A stretch of 64,000 bases of DNA, from positions 54,170,540 to 54,234,539 of the forward strand of contig CM037874.1 of assembly GCA_021292105.1 (NCBI GenBank), written 5' to 3'. Positions within the stretch are counted from its first letter, which is position 1, and every line of letters begins with the position of its first letter. The DNA is from Anadara kagoshimensis (Eukaryota > Mollusca > Bivalvia > Arcoida > Arcidae). The notes below the pieces were generated by a model. That model had not been told where the DNA came from, did not search any database, and worked only from the letters and a program-made list of their open reading frames with translations. The translations under genes were made by a program, and so were the position numbers. Of the stretch, positions 1 through 11,640 are shown one piece after another.

Positions 1-170
1 AGCCATGACAACTATAATCAAATCATTTCTTAATTACAAAGAGGGAATGAAGGCAAGATAAAACTTTTCAAAAAAGTATTTCACTGCATTATTTCTCATC
101 TTAGGAGCAATGTTGTTAACCCTAAGAGTGTTTGCAATGTATGTGGAAAGTTGGGTTTTGAAACCTTATT

Positions 171-440
171 GGGTCTGACCAAGACTTGAAAATGGGTTAG
201 GTGACTGTTCTTTTGCCAAGCACTCAGTATTAAAAAATGAAAAACATGGGCTCTTTGGATTAGACCTTTGAAAAAAACCTTGTGTCAAAGTAAGCATTGC
301 ATGCTAAAGCACTCTTAATGAAAAATGATCTTAGCACATTGCAAAGATAAAGTTAACTTCACCTATAGCTGGTGATATCCTGAAATAAGTGAAATGTTCT
401 TGACTTCGATGTAAAACTCCATTACATTAATCAATTCTAA
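171..440 (+). repeat. SINE body/tail, 5'-truncated
   Basis: Shares the order of short blocks seen in the other SINE copies here: 'gacttgaaaatgggt', a central block, 'cacctatagctggtga', 'tcttgacttcgatgtaaaac', then an ATTAATCAATT-type tail. The tRNA-like head is missing. It lies in the intron before the first visible SVOP-like exon; bases 1-170 show nothing recognisable. Confidence 0.6.
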
Positions 441-484
441 ACTTATCTTGATATTCATATATTTATATTTTATCCTCATTTCAG

Positions 485-3400
485 ATAAGTTGGGCTGCTG
501 GTACAATGTTTGAGATCACTATAGCAGCTCTAGTTATACCTACTCTGGGATGGCGATGGCTACTTGTATTTTCTGCTGTACCTTCTTTTATTATTATTAT
601 AACTCTAAAAGTAAGTTCATTTTACATGTGTTAGTTAATAAAAATAAAGTATTCTTTGGTTACAATATCTTACCTTGATCAACGAATCATGGATGAAATT
701 TTGAATTTGGTTGTTATTCTTCTATACTCCTATAGTCCGTCAGAGATATTGTGACAGAGTGTTTATAAACAAAGTGAGTTTATTATACACCAATAGGTAT
801 TAGTACCTTGTTATTGTATATGTATATTCACACCTTCATGTGTTCATTTGTCAACTCCACCTTAAAATATACCTATCTTAGGCTATCCACTTTATATAGA
901 CTGTTCCATGTTTATAAACACTCTGCCACAATATTGCTCTGACAGACTATACCCCACCAACTGAACTACTCATGCACTTACTTTCTGGCAATGAAATTGG
1001 GGATATAGTCAAGTGCATAATAAAGAATTAAATTTCATTAACCATGATAATACAAGGTGCATTAGACTTCAAATTTGCCTTCATATTAACAAGGAGTTAG
1101 AAATTTTAAAATTGAGAAAAAAATATGCCTTCCAGAATTTTATCATTGATATTCAACAAAATGAATTCAGCCTTAATATCTGTCCATCAATCAATCTCTG
1201 TTTTTCTTTGCCCAAGCTTTTAAGACAAAACTTTTCCATAAGGAATACCTCTGATTAATCATTATATCTAGGTAATATGCAGCATATTGCTCAGGGCCTA
1301 CAACCCTGTATTTATAGAGTTATGTCCCCTGATGAATTCACATCGTTCTGGTTGTTGATCAAACTTTAGGGACTAATATGACTTTACACAGCATAAGTAC
1401 TATACATAGTATCAATTGAATGATTTTTTGTATATTTATTTTCAGTTTTTACCAGAATCTGCAAGATATTTAGTTGCAGCTAATAGGAAAGATGATGCTT
1501 TAAAAATTTTACAAAAGGCAGCTAAAATTAATAACTCATCATTACCAGAGGGCACTCTCAAACATTCCAAATCTGTAAGTTATGAGAATGGAATATTAAA
1601 AGCATTAACTATTGAACTGTCAACATGGTCAAAAAATAGCATTTATAATTCAAGAAGTTTTTACAGTATTTCAAAGTGATATCTTAACCTTATGATCTAA
1701 ATGTATGCAACAATGTTTTCTTCTTGAAAAAACAATTTTCTTGGAATTTTTTAAAGTTAATGTTTGGGAAAAGTAAAAGACTATTGATTATGAAATGTTA
1801 ATTTTGGACAACCACAGTTAAAATATTGCTTAGTGAAAGCTGGACTGCTCTGTAAGAGTACGGTAATTTGAAAAAGGGTCAGGCATCTGTGGCTGCTACT
1901 GAGAATATTTACATCAGAAATGACTAAGAGTATGAGATTCATTGTGAAAAAGTAATGTTTATTGTTTTTGTTTTTTTTTTCAGATAAAAAGAGGAGAGCC
2001 ACGGGATTTATTTTCATCTCGGTATATACGTACAACATTACAGTTATGGTTGCTATGGTTTGTTACGGCGTTCTCGTACTACGGGATGGTATTAGCTAGT
2101 GCTGAAATACTTCAACTTCATAACACAAAACCAGGAGGTATAAATGCATATAGTAAAACATGTACAGTCAAACCTGTCTATAAAGGACACTCAAGGGAAC
2201 CAGTAAAAGTGGCCTTTATGGACAGGTGGTTTTTATATTCAGGTTCAACTAATATGAATAAACAACAATTTGGATACAGTTTTTCTGGCCTTTATAAGCA
2301 GGTGATCCTTATATAGAAGTGACCTTTAAGACAGGTTGAACTGTACCATATATAAAGCCTGAGCATGGAACCAAAGAAATATGCTACTGGATTTTACAGA
2401 CAGGCGGATGGTCTTTATAAAGAGTTTTTTTGTGGTTGAATAATGAATGGAGCCTTAAAACACTGGTCTTAATTGACAGGTGGTCTTTATAGAGTTGGTT
2501 GATACATCAGGTTTTACTGTAATTTATTGTGTTGACATCTTACACTTGGTTTGATATCTAGATAGGCATGAAAATACCTTGTCTTGATAAAGTTGTTTCT
2601 TAGGATGATATATTATGGCATACTATAACCTATGGTTGAAATAATCTGATAACTTATACATTGTTAAAATCATCTGATACACTGATACATTGTTGAAATA
2701 TTCTGATACACTGATACATTGTTGAAATATTCTGATACACTGATACATTGTTGAAATATTCTCATACACTGATACATTGTTGAAATATTCTCATACACTG
2801 ATACATTGCTGAAATATTCTGATACACTGATACATTGTTAAAATCATCTGATACGCCAATACATTGTTGAAATATTCTGATACACTGATACATTGTTGAA
2901 ATATTTGATACACTGATGCATTGTTAAAATATTCTAATACACTGATACATTGTTGAAATTTTCTGATACACTGATACATTGTTAAAATATTTTGATACAC
3001 TGATACATTGTTGAAATATTCTGATACACTGATACATTGTTAAAATATTTTGATACACTGATACATTGTTGAAATATTCTGATACACTGATACATTGTTA
3101 AAATATTTTGATAAACTGATACATTGTTGAAATATTCTGATACATTGTTCAAATATTCTTATACACTGATACATTGTTGAAATATTCTCATACATTGATA
3201 CATTGTTCAAATATTCTTATACACTGATACATTGTTGAAATATTCTCATACACTGATACATTGTTCAAATATTCTTATACACTGAAACATTGTTGAAATA
3301 TTCTCATACACTGATACATTGTTGAAATATTCTGATACATTGATACATTGTTGAAATATTCTGATACATTGATACATTGTTCATGTTGTTGAAATATTCT

Positions 3401-6400
3401 CATACACTGATATATTGTTGAAATATTCTGATACATTGTTGAAATATTCTGATACATTGATACTTTGTTGAAATATTCTGATACATTGATACATTGTTGA
3501 AATATTCTGATACATTGATACATTGTTGAAATATTCTGATATCAACAATATTCTGATACATTGATACATTGTTGAAATATTCTGATACATTGAAACATTG
3601 TTGAAATATTCTGATACACTGATACATTGTTGAAATATTCTGATACATTGATATATTGTTGAAATATTCTGATACACTGATACATTGTTGAAATATTCTG
3701 ATACATTGATACATTGTTGAAATATTCTGATACACTGATACATTGTTGAAATATTCTGATACATTGATACATTGTTGAAATATTCTGATACATTGATCAT
3801 GTGATGAAATCATCTGATACTACGGATACATTGTTAAAATTTTCCGAGATTTGTTTTTGACTTTGATAATTTTTTCAATGAACTTTTGTTTAGACCAGAA
3901 GAATTCAAAACTTGTTGATCTAAGATCATTGGATCAAAAGTTGATTTTTGTAGGCCTTGACCTTGAGTATTTCTGAAATTTGAAAGTTTGTTTTGACCTT
4001 TGACCAGTAGAATTTAAAAGTTGAAGGTACAGGACCAGTGCATGGATTGTTCCGAGTCTTAGATACAAATGTCATGACCAAATTAAAAAAAACAATTTGC
4101 AGTTGATATTTTTGTTAATTTTTTTTTAGATTTATTGATTTATTGATTTTATTTATTTATTGATTTTTTTATTTTCAGAAAAAGAATCCTGTAAATGTAA
4201 TTTATTAAAACCAGATGATTATGTAACATTGATATTATCATCTATAGGAGAATTTGTAGGTAAGATATAAACAGTAATTCTTAATGGGCTTCACCACTGT
4301 ACCACATGGTACACCACCCTAATATTTGTGCAGAACAAAAGTTTCATTGAATACTGATTTTCACGTTTTCCCATAAAAACAACATTTTTCAGGAATTTAC
4401 TATGTCAATGTTTTCCAAAACATCCTGCTCAAACATAAGGTGTTTTGAGAATGTGGTATAGCGATAAACACTTTTGTTTTGGAGTGTCCAATTTTTTGCA
4501 GTGAACATTGGAAGTATTATTTATTTACTACATGTATTTACTACCATATTATTTACTAGGGTAAAGTAGATAATGATAAAAAAATATTTGTCTTGTGATT
4601 GTATGTCTTTTTTTATGTTTCTGTCATTTGCTGTTGTTGTATTCTTTGTCACATTGGCTGTTAGTTAAGGATTGGGGACATATAATCATATGGTTAATTT
4701 TTCTATTTCAGCTCTTCCACTTAATTTATTTCTGGTAGATTTAGTTGGTCGACGGTGGACCGGTGCAGTTAATTTAGGTGGTTGTGCTCTGTTTTTTATT
4801 TTACTGCAGTTAGATGTGCCACAGAAGGTCTTAACATTTTTCATGTTTGTTGTCCGAGGTTTTTCATCTGGAATGTTTAATTTTGTATATATTTACACAG
4901 CAGAGGTAATTATTGTCATAAATCATTATGCCACTGAATTTTTGTACCCCCTGCAAACTAGTTTGAGAGTGGTATATAGGAATCACCATGTCTGTCTGTC
5001 TGTCTGTCTGTCTGTCCGTGTAAAATCGTGCCCGGGCCATATCTCATCAGTGCTTGGAGGACTGTCATAAAACTTCACATGAATATTCCTCATGATCCAA
5101 ATGTGTGTCATGACCTTGAACCAAGGTCATTTGGGAATGGTCAAGGTCACAGAAAAACATTAATCTTGGGGGTGGGGAGTATTTGGCTCCCAAAAGACAG
5201 TTCTAGTTCATTATACTGATGTACTGGTTCATCTCTCTTACCACTTTCACTGCCAGTAGAAATTTTAATCAAATGTCAATTCACTGCCAGTAACAACTGA
5301 AGTTAAATTGAGTTTTAGTTCTGACACAGACTAGTTTGTAAAATTACTCATTGGTATCCATTGGCCCAAGGCTAACGGATTTAAAATGGACCAGAATATC
5401 TGTGAACTTTAAGAGTGTATGGCAGTGAAAGTGTTAAACTGACAATAGTATCAATCTTTGTCAGATCTCAATGTGAACAGCAAAATGTTTAAATATAAAT
5501 TACTTTGCCCTAAAATATTTTGTTCACTTATCATTATTAAGATTAATTAATAAATAGCTTTATTGTATACTCCAAATCCTGTCAAAATGCATATGGAGAC
5601 TGTTGTTCTAGTGTATGATAATTTAATACTAAAACAAAATGTTTACTTGCACCATGTGCACAACATTCACTGATTTTTTTGTCATATAAGCATTTCCTTC
5701 TGTTCATATGGTTGGAATAGAGTGATCCAGGGCTTTACACTCCAGTCAAGATTCTTTAACTTATATCTCGGCTGTCAGTTCAGGGATAGTTAAGAAAACC
5801 AGAGTGTCTAAAGAAAATCACTAACATTTGGCATGTGAACTGACAAATTTTCTTGCAATAGGATCTGTCCTGAGTGGAATTCAATCCTAGACGTTAAAAT
5901 AGGTTGATCCATAAGCAATCAAAGGATTGATGATCAGTTATGTTCATTTGGTTTTTTTTTTCAGGTATATCCCACCACTGTACGTACCCTAGGTATAGGT
6001 GTTTCATCATCGTTTGCTCGTGTAGGTGCCATGATAACGCCATTTGTAGCCCAGGTTGGTACTTTATTTTAATTTTCACCCTGAGGAGACAGAGGTGGTT
6101 TAAATGTATATTGAATATATTTCATCTCTTTGCTTACTTTGTTAAATTTTAATTTGTTCCCAGTTAGCAAGAGGTTCCCTCCAGTAAAAATTTTGATTGG
6201 GGTTACCTAGTGTACCTGATCAATACCCCTTAATCGATATCCTTTGTATGGAACAGTTTGGAAAATGACTGTATGTTGCACATTCCTGGAATAATATTAA
6301 TTCTATTGGAATATCCATATCCAAAAACGTGTTTGATTAGTTGTCAATGTAGCAAAAAGTTCAAAACCTTTTATTTTATTTAGAAGAGAGAAATATCCAC

Positions 6401-7869
6401 ATGATGCAATAAAGTTAACTAGTAGCTTTTGTCATTTACAGTAAAATCTCTTTAAAATACCTCTCAATAATTTTTCCCTCTTGATTATTACCAACCTATT
6501 TTGAAATCCAAACTGCAAACTTTAAGAATATTTTTTTTTATATTTTTGTTTACATTGTCAAGTTTCCCCCAATTTATGGCTGACCAAATTGCATTATTAT
6601 GACAATAAGTCAGAGTTTTGCTAAAAATTTATCTGTTTACAGGCTATGAAATTCTTTGTTGTATTGCACTATATATTGTATGTTTACTTATGAGTCTTAA
6701 AAAAATGTATGAATTTAAAAGTAATAGATATTAGATTGGACATTTGCAAAAAAGTTATTTTGCTAAATAAAATTTTGGATCAGTTGGCATTGCCAGTGTA
6801 CCAAGTGATCAATACCCCTTCCACTTGCGCAGCAGGTTTTTGAAAATGTTTACATACAAAATTGTCGTTTCTACTGGAAAATTTGTCTGATGCAGTTTCA
6901 CATCCAATAGAATCATTGTTATGCACAAACATTACGGGATGCCACATGGTACACTGGCGAAATCCATCATACAAAAAAGTCGTGTGATTGATATTATTTT
7001 GTTATATATATTTCAGGTCTTACTAGATACCTCATTGACAGCAGCAGTCTGGGTTTATGGTTGTGGTTGCCTAGCAGCAGCTGTTTGTGCCGTTATGTTG
7101 CCAATAGAAACCAAAGGGAGACAACTCCCGGTAAATATGATAATAAATTTTTTGAACCGTAATATCCCCAAAACATTAATGCCTTACAAAGCGATTAGCT
7201 TATTAAGCTATCTGAAGAACTAGGAATTTTTGTAGTGGATTGATACCTTTTTTGATGAGATAAGAAGGCTCATCAGTAAATTTGTGTTATCTTTTCTGGA
7301 AAACTAGAAACTGGAATAACAAGTGTTTGCCAGTTCCCTTACTGAGGGTTAGTTTCCTCAACCATTCCTGAGCTGACCAACTTGATACAAGTTAAAAGAA
7401 ATCTTAACTTTGGAGTAAAACTTTATTCCAAACAAAAAAAAATATTTCTATTTGATAGTTTAATTACTATTATTGGGCCATTTTAGCACCAGAAGCTACT
7501 TTTCAATGAAGTAACATTATGGTATTTTTAGTTCAGTGTCATCCAGTTGAATTACAAGTGAATTATTTAATTTAAATGCTGGAAATAGTTTAATATCCAT
7601 GTGCGAGTTTTACAAAGTTTCATGAAAATAAAATAAACATGAAAGTTTTATGATTTAGTATTGCTGGTTGTCTTCATGAAAACTACAATGTACTGCCATA
7701 GATAGCTTTTTTGGACATTTTCAAAACTTCATTTGAATAATGAGGTATTGGTTTTGTTGTACCTATTTGGTTCATTATGGTACTCAAAAAATTATGGTTT
7801 TTATTTGGGAAATATAATAATGAGTAATATTTATTTTCTTTATTTTTGCAGCAAACTACGCATGAATGA
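485..7869 (+). CDS. SVOP/SV2-like major facilitator transporter, 3' part (8 exons)
   Basis: Partial gene; earlier exons lie left of the window. Exons: 485-610, 1446-1574, 1984-2137, 4179-4259, 4712-4905, 5965-6054, 7017-7130, 7852-7869 (TGA). Phases agree across every junction (0,0,1,1,0,0,0) and all introns are GT-AG; 301 residues plus stop are visible. They cover roughly TM4 to TM12 of a 12-TM transporter. Family signatures: FLPESARYL at the end of TM6, DLVGRRWTG in the TM8-TM9 loop, RVGAMITPF, and [10 protein letters not shown] just before the short C-terminus (QTTHE). The run [16 protein letters not shown] is typical of SVOP-type proteins, membrane transporters of vesicles or plasma membrane with poorly defined substrates. 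SVOP versus SVOPL or another SP-like carrier cannot be settled from this part. Introns carry a minisatellite and several MITEs. Confidence 0.88.
731..951. mobile_element. MITE with ~40-bp terminal inverted repeats
   Basis: The left end (tatagtccgtcagagatatt onward) is the near-perfect reverse complement of the right end (…ctctgacagactata), both continuing through a GTTTATAAAC block. The element is about 220 bp, has no coding capacity and begins and ends with TATAG/CTATA, suggesting TA target duplication. A related degraded copy lies near 52040-52260. It sits in an intron of the SVOP-like gene. Confidence 0.75.
2162..2346. mobile_element. ~185-bp MITE, TIR TACAGTYMAACCTGTCT
   Basis: Begins tacagtcaaacctgtctata and ends with the matching inverse (…gacaggttgaactgta). 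Two further copies are at 9540-9712 (reverse orientation) and 43218-43388. It follows directly after SVOP-like exon 3 (donor at 2138), and a short open frame running from that exon into it is not real coding. Confidence 0.65.
2640..3835. repeat. 29-bp minisatellite in SVOP-like intron
   Basis: About 40 head-to-tail units. The standard 29-bp unit is two GATACAYT octamers followed by GTTGAAATATTCT. Some units have lost one octamer (21 bp), and GTTAAAAT and GTTCAAAT variants occur in clusters. The 5' third has CACT-rich units, whereas the 3' third alternates CACT with CATT. All minus-strand frames stay open for long stretches only because of the periodicity. Confidence 0.95.
4285..4485. mobile_element. 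~200-bp MITE, TIR GGGGTTYGCCACTGTACCAC
   Basis: Starts 'gggcttcaccactgtaccac' and ends near 'atgtggtatagcgataaacac', which is roughly its inverse. The internal block 'attttccaaaac…' is shared with other copies at 6786-6965, 8312-8493 and 9758-9952, plus single ends near 6195 and 7915. It lies in the intron after SVOP-like exon 4. Confidence 0.65.
4943..5212. repeat. Dispersed repeat with (CTGT)n and short direct repeats
   Basis: A (CTGT)n run at 4988-5018 is followed by 'cccgggccatatctcatc' and a stretch with AAGGTCA repeats. This block order is familiar from molluscan dispersed repeats (recalled, not searched). An open frame runs from exon 5 past its splice donor (4906) into this repeat and is not coding. 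Confidence 0.5.
6786..6965. mobile_element. MITE copy (GGGGTT…CACATGGTAC family)
   Basis: Left end 'ttggcattgccagtgtacca' and right end 'ccacatggtacactggcgaa' form imperfect inverted repeats. It shares internal blocks with the copies at 4285, 8312 and 9758. It sits about 50 bp upstream of SVOP-like exon 7 (7017), close to the acceptor. Confidence 0.6.
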
Positions 7870-8311
7870 TCCTACTAAGAAGTATTATATACAGGTGATG
7901 ACTAGTCTGAAAATGGTTTGGCGGCTGATCATACCTCTTAATATTTGTGCAGAAAATTACTAGCTGTGATATCGCAGTTTTATACAAATGCATGAAATGA
8001 TGCCTAGCTGTGATCTTACAGAGAAATGTTATATACTCAGGGCTTTTCCTACCCTATATTTACTGAAATTGGGAGGAATTTGCCATGCAAAAATGAAGCA
8101 TATTTTCCTAAATAAAGAAAAAAAATCCCAATTCAGGTCTTCCAGTTTCAGTTTTCCAGAATTACACTGTATCCATTTCATTCTCAGAGCTTAGTGTTAC
8201 AAACTAATCATTGTCAGATTTAGTGTTTTAATTTTGATAATTTTTCAAATTGAGTCAATTTCAATATTTTCAAATATTACAAATATTTTTGAAGGAAAAG
8301 CCCTGATACAA

Positions 8312-8493
8312 TGGGGTTCGTCACTGTACTAACGTTTGTGCGGAACACTTATTTCCAATGGGATATGGAATTGCATTAGATAACGTTTCCCGCTAAAACA
8401 AAGTCATTAAAGGAATCTGTGATGTTGACATTTTCCAAAACGTTCTGCATAAACGTTAAGAGGTATTGATCACGTGGTACAGCGGCAAACCCC
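8312..8493. mobile_element. MITE copy (GGGGTT…CACGTGGTAC family)
   Basis: Starts 'ggggttcgtcactgtacta' and ends 'cacgtggtacagcggcaaac', imperfect inverse repeats. The central 'attttccaaaacgttctgca' block matches the 4285 and 9758 copies. It is in the 3' flank of the SVOP-like gene. Confidence 0.65.
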
Positions 8494-9539
8494 ATTTATG
8501 GTGACTGACTGTGATATATTTGCAGTACTGAAATCAAAATATTCAGTCTTTAAGGTTATACAATAATTATGTTGTTATTCAAAGTGTATAAAATGATATT
8601 ATATATTTTTATGGTAATAATTGTATGTAATCTCTCTCTAAAACAGAGGTAAAATACTTATATACAGTAAAACCTTAATTCATTGCCACCGACATTTGTC
8701 CAGTCAACATTTGGCATTATAAAGAAGATTCTTCGTGCTTCAATTAAACTTTGAGTCATTGTCAACATTTGTTCAAAATTTTGAAATTATAAATGGGTTT
8801 CCTTACAATACAGTAAAACCATGATTTATTGCCAACCATTTGTTCAGTCAAAATTTGGTATTATACAGGAGTTTATACAGATTCGTCAAAAAAAGGCTTC
8901 TGCAGAAGAATTGCATTAATTGAAATGGATTTTGAAGTTTCAAAATACGGAGGCTAAATTATCATTTAGCATTATGAAGAGGTTTTACCATACTGTAAAA
9001 ATATTTAATTTCATGTGTATTTATTTTCGCAGTATAGGAAATTAAAACATTTTTACATAGTTAAATTTGTCACGTTTTTTGACATATGCACTATAACACA
9101 ATAAGCATAATATATTGTTCGCTTAGTATTAATTTTTGCGCAAAACAGACGACCACGAAATTAGCAAAAATTAGTACACCACGAAAATAAATGTTTACAG
9201 TATTTATTTTTACTTGTTATATTGTTGTTTGAATATTTTTATATGCATCAACAGTTTCACACAGTTTATTGTTAACTTTATCGTCTTATTTTATGCTTTC
9301 TTGACAGCTTATACATTATCATCATTATGGTATTACAGGATTTTTCAAGGTTTCCATGTGTTTCCAAAAAGCGTAAATTTTAAATTAACCTTCTGGTTAC
9401 AAGATTAAGTTTATCCTACAATGTTTGTGAAGAATAATTAATTCTCTTGTATACAGAAACACAGACATTCATGATTTCCTTTAAAAACATTGTAATTTTG
9501 GAAACCTTTTTCTTGTTGTTCCACACAAACTTATAGAAA

Positions 9540-9712
9540 TACAATCCAACCTGCCTTAAAAGCCACCTCTATATAAGGGTCACCTGCTTACAAAGGCTAG
9601 TAGAATTGTATCCCATTTGTTCTTTATTCATATTATTTGAACCTGTATATAAAGGCCACCTGTCCATTAAGGCCACTTTTACTCGTGCCCTTTATAGACA
9701 GGTTTGACTGTA
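9540..9712. mobile_element. ~175-bp MITE copy, reverse orientation to 2162
   Basis: Starts 'acaatccaacctgccttaaa' and ends 'gacaggtttgactgta'. The interior ('aaaggccacctgtccattaa') is the reverse complement of the copies at 2162-2346 and 43218-43388. It is immediately followed by a member of a second MITE family at 9758. Confidence 0.65.
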
Positions 9713-9757
9713 TTTATAATATGGCACTGGTGAACCCAATGACAGGTTAACTCTGAA

Positions 9758-9952
9758 TGGGGTTCGCTGCTGTACCACATGATCAGTACCCCATAACCTT
9801 TGTACTGGACATTTTAAAAAAACATTTACATCACAAATTTCCAGAATAGCATTGTTATATGGAAAAACTTGAACTGGTATGATTCTATATTCAATGGAAA
9901 TAATTATTCTGCACAAATGTAGCGGGTATCTTGTGGAACAATGGCAAATCCA
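9758..9952. mobile_element. MITE copy (GGGGTTCGC…CACATGATC family)
   Basis: Left end 'ggggttcgctgctgtaccac' and right end 'tgtggaacaatggcaaatcc' are imperfect inverse repeats. It is the same family as 4285-4485, 6786-6965 and 8312-8493. Confidence 0.65.
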
Positions 9953-10044
9953 ATTCAATCTAACACTGAAAATAAAATTGGATGATAATATGACTTTTTG
10001 AACTGAGTGTTATAGATGATCTAAAGTGCCATTCCAAACATAAA

Positions 10045-10375
10045 GTTACATGAATCACATTGAAACATCACATGGAAATACCACATTAAACTATCACATG
10101 GAAATATCACATTGAAACATCACATGAAAACATCATATAGAAACATCACATGGAAGTATCATTGAAACATCACATTGAAATATCACATCAAAACATCACA
10201 TTAAACATCACATGGAAATGTTGCATTGAAATATCACATGGAAATATTGAAACATCACATGGAAATATCACATTGAAATACACATAGAAACATCACAATG
10301 AAATATCACATTCAATTATCACATGGAAATATTGAAATATCACATTAAAACATCACATGGAAATGTCACTTCCAA
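10045..10375. repeat. 13-bp minisatellite (AACATCACATGGA / AATATCACATTGA)
   Basis: About 25 degenerate 13-bp units built from 'aaCATCACATggA' and 'aaTATCACATtgA', which tend to alternate so that a 26-bp higher-order unit is visible. There are small deletions and no open frame of interest. Confidence 0.85.
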
Positions 10376-11304
10376 CACAAAAATACTCTTTAGCTTGGAA
10401 ATCCTGTATTACCAGTGAATCATAGATGTATATCACTTCTAGTGTATCCACTGAATTTTAAATGATCTGATCTTTTTATTTTATTTGGACCATACCACTT
10501 CTTTGAAAAGGGGTGAGAATTATTAATTGAGAGATTTTACTTATGTGTTCATGGTGTTATTCTACGAGGTTTAGTCAGTTCAACTCAAGATTTTTTTCTG
10601 TATTGTATATCTGTTTTAGAGTTTTTATCTGGGGTACAATCAGCTTCAACAATGTAAACTTGATGTTTAAATGCCAATTCGCTCAGTTATTCATTTTAAA
10701 GGTTATTTTTAAATTTTCTTCAAACATAACATGTAATTCTGTAAACTTACAAAAATTATTTTAAAAAAATTATAAATCAAATGAGGTATTAGTGAATTGA
10801 ATCTCCTTAATATTGTAAACAACTCTGGTGCTACTTTTTCATCTTGGTTGAATGTGATTTTTAATTGAATGCAGATTTGCATTAAGTTTTAAAAGGGACC
10901 ATTATGTTATAACATTTCATATGGCTCTGAATTACAACTATGTAAACTAAACAAAATTTGTCTTAACTGAACTTAACTGTGTAGGACATGCCAATAATAT
11001 TGTTTGAGAAACATTTCTGTTAAAACTGAAAAACCTTTTCTATCAAAACTATACGGCCAATTCATACATCCCAACTTGACTGCTTGATATTAAGAGAACA
11101 GAATATTGACTGGTTCCCGTCAGTATAATGGTTGGTGTCATTATAATGTGACTGGCTGAGTGGTATGCTTAGGGTCACTAGCTCTGAGCTAGTATCTGAA
11201 AGTTGCCTAATGTGATTCAGAACTCTTAGTAAATAAGCTTTAGTTCATATTTATATGTTTATATTTATCTAATAGAGTGTGTTCAACAAATGCATAATCA
11301 TTTT

Positions 11305-11640
11305 TAGCTAACCTGACCAAAGGTCATGTGAGCTTATGTTATGGTGCGGCGTGTGTATGTGCGTGCGTGTGTGCATGCGTGTGTACGTGTGTACGTGTGT
11401 GTGTGCGTGCGTGTGTGTGTGTGTCGTTAACACACATTTTCGACTTCTCCTCTGAAAGTACTTGGCAGATTTCAACGAGACTTGGTCAGAAGCATGTCTG
11501 GGTCGGTGCAATTTAGATTTGTTCATGGCGTTGCCATGGCTACCAAAACTAGGTCACAAAAAATCTTTGCAAAATCTTCTTCTCTGAAACCGATGATGGG
11601 AGAAAAAATCTGATGTGATATTTGGCTTCTCTAGGGTCTT
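11305..11640 (+). repeat. 5' part of a dispersed TIR repeat with (GT)n core
   Basis: Begins 'tagctaacctgaccaaaggt', passes through a GT-rich run (11344-11424), then 'ttcaacgagacttggtcaga' and 'ggcgttgccatggctaccaa'. The start resembles the ends of the larger element at 58510-59712. The right end is not recognisable, so it is probably truncated. Open frames rich in Cys/Val or His/Thr here are translated microsatellite. Confidence 0.5.

Noticed and set aside
1013..1258. 81-codon plus-strand frame
   Set aside because: Lies in an intron of the SVOP-like gene, with no splice consensus, no homology and AT-rich composition.
2791..3813. Long overlapping minus-strand reading frames with repeats such as [11 protein letters not shown]
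   Set aside because: They are translations of the 29-bp minisatellite in all three frames (29 is not a multiple of three, so frames cycle); no start context, no homology, and they lie in an intron.
2640..3835. CRISPR-like array
   Set aside because: Repeats are directly adjacent with no unique spacers, and the genome is eukaryotic.
11308..11526. His/Thr-rich and Cys/Val-rich frames
   Set aside because: GT-rich tract of a dispersed repeat.
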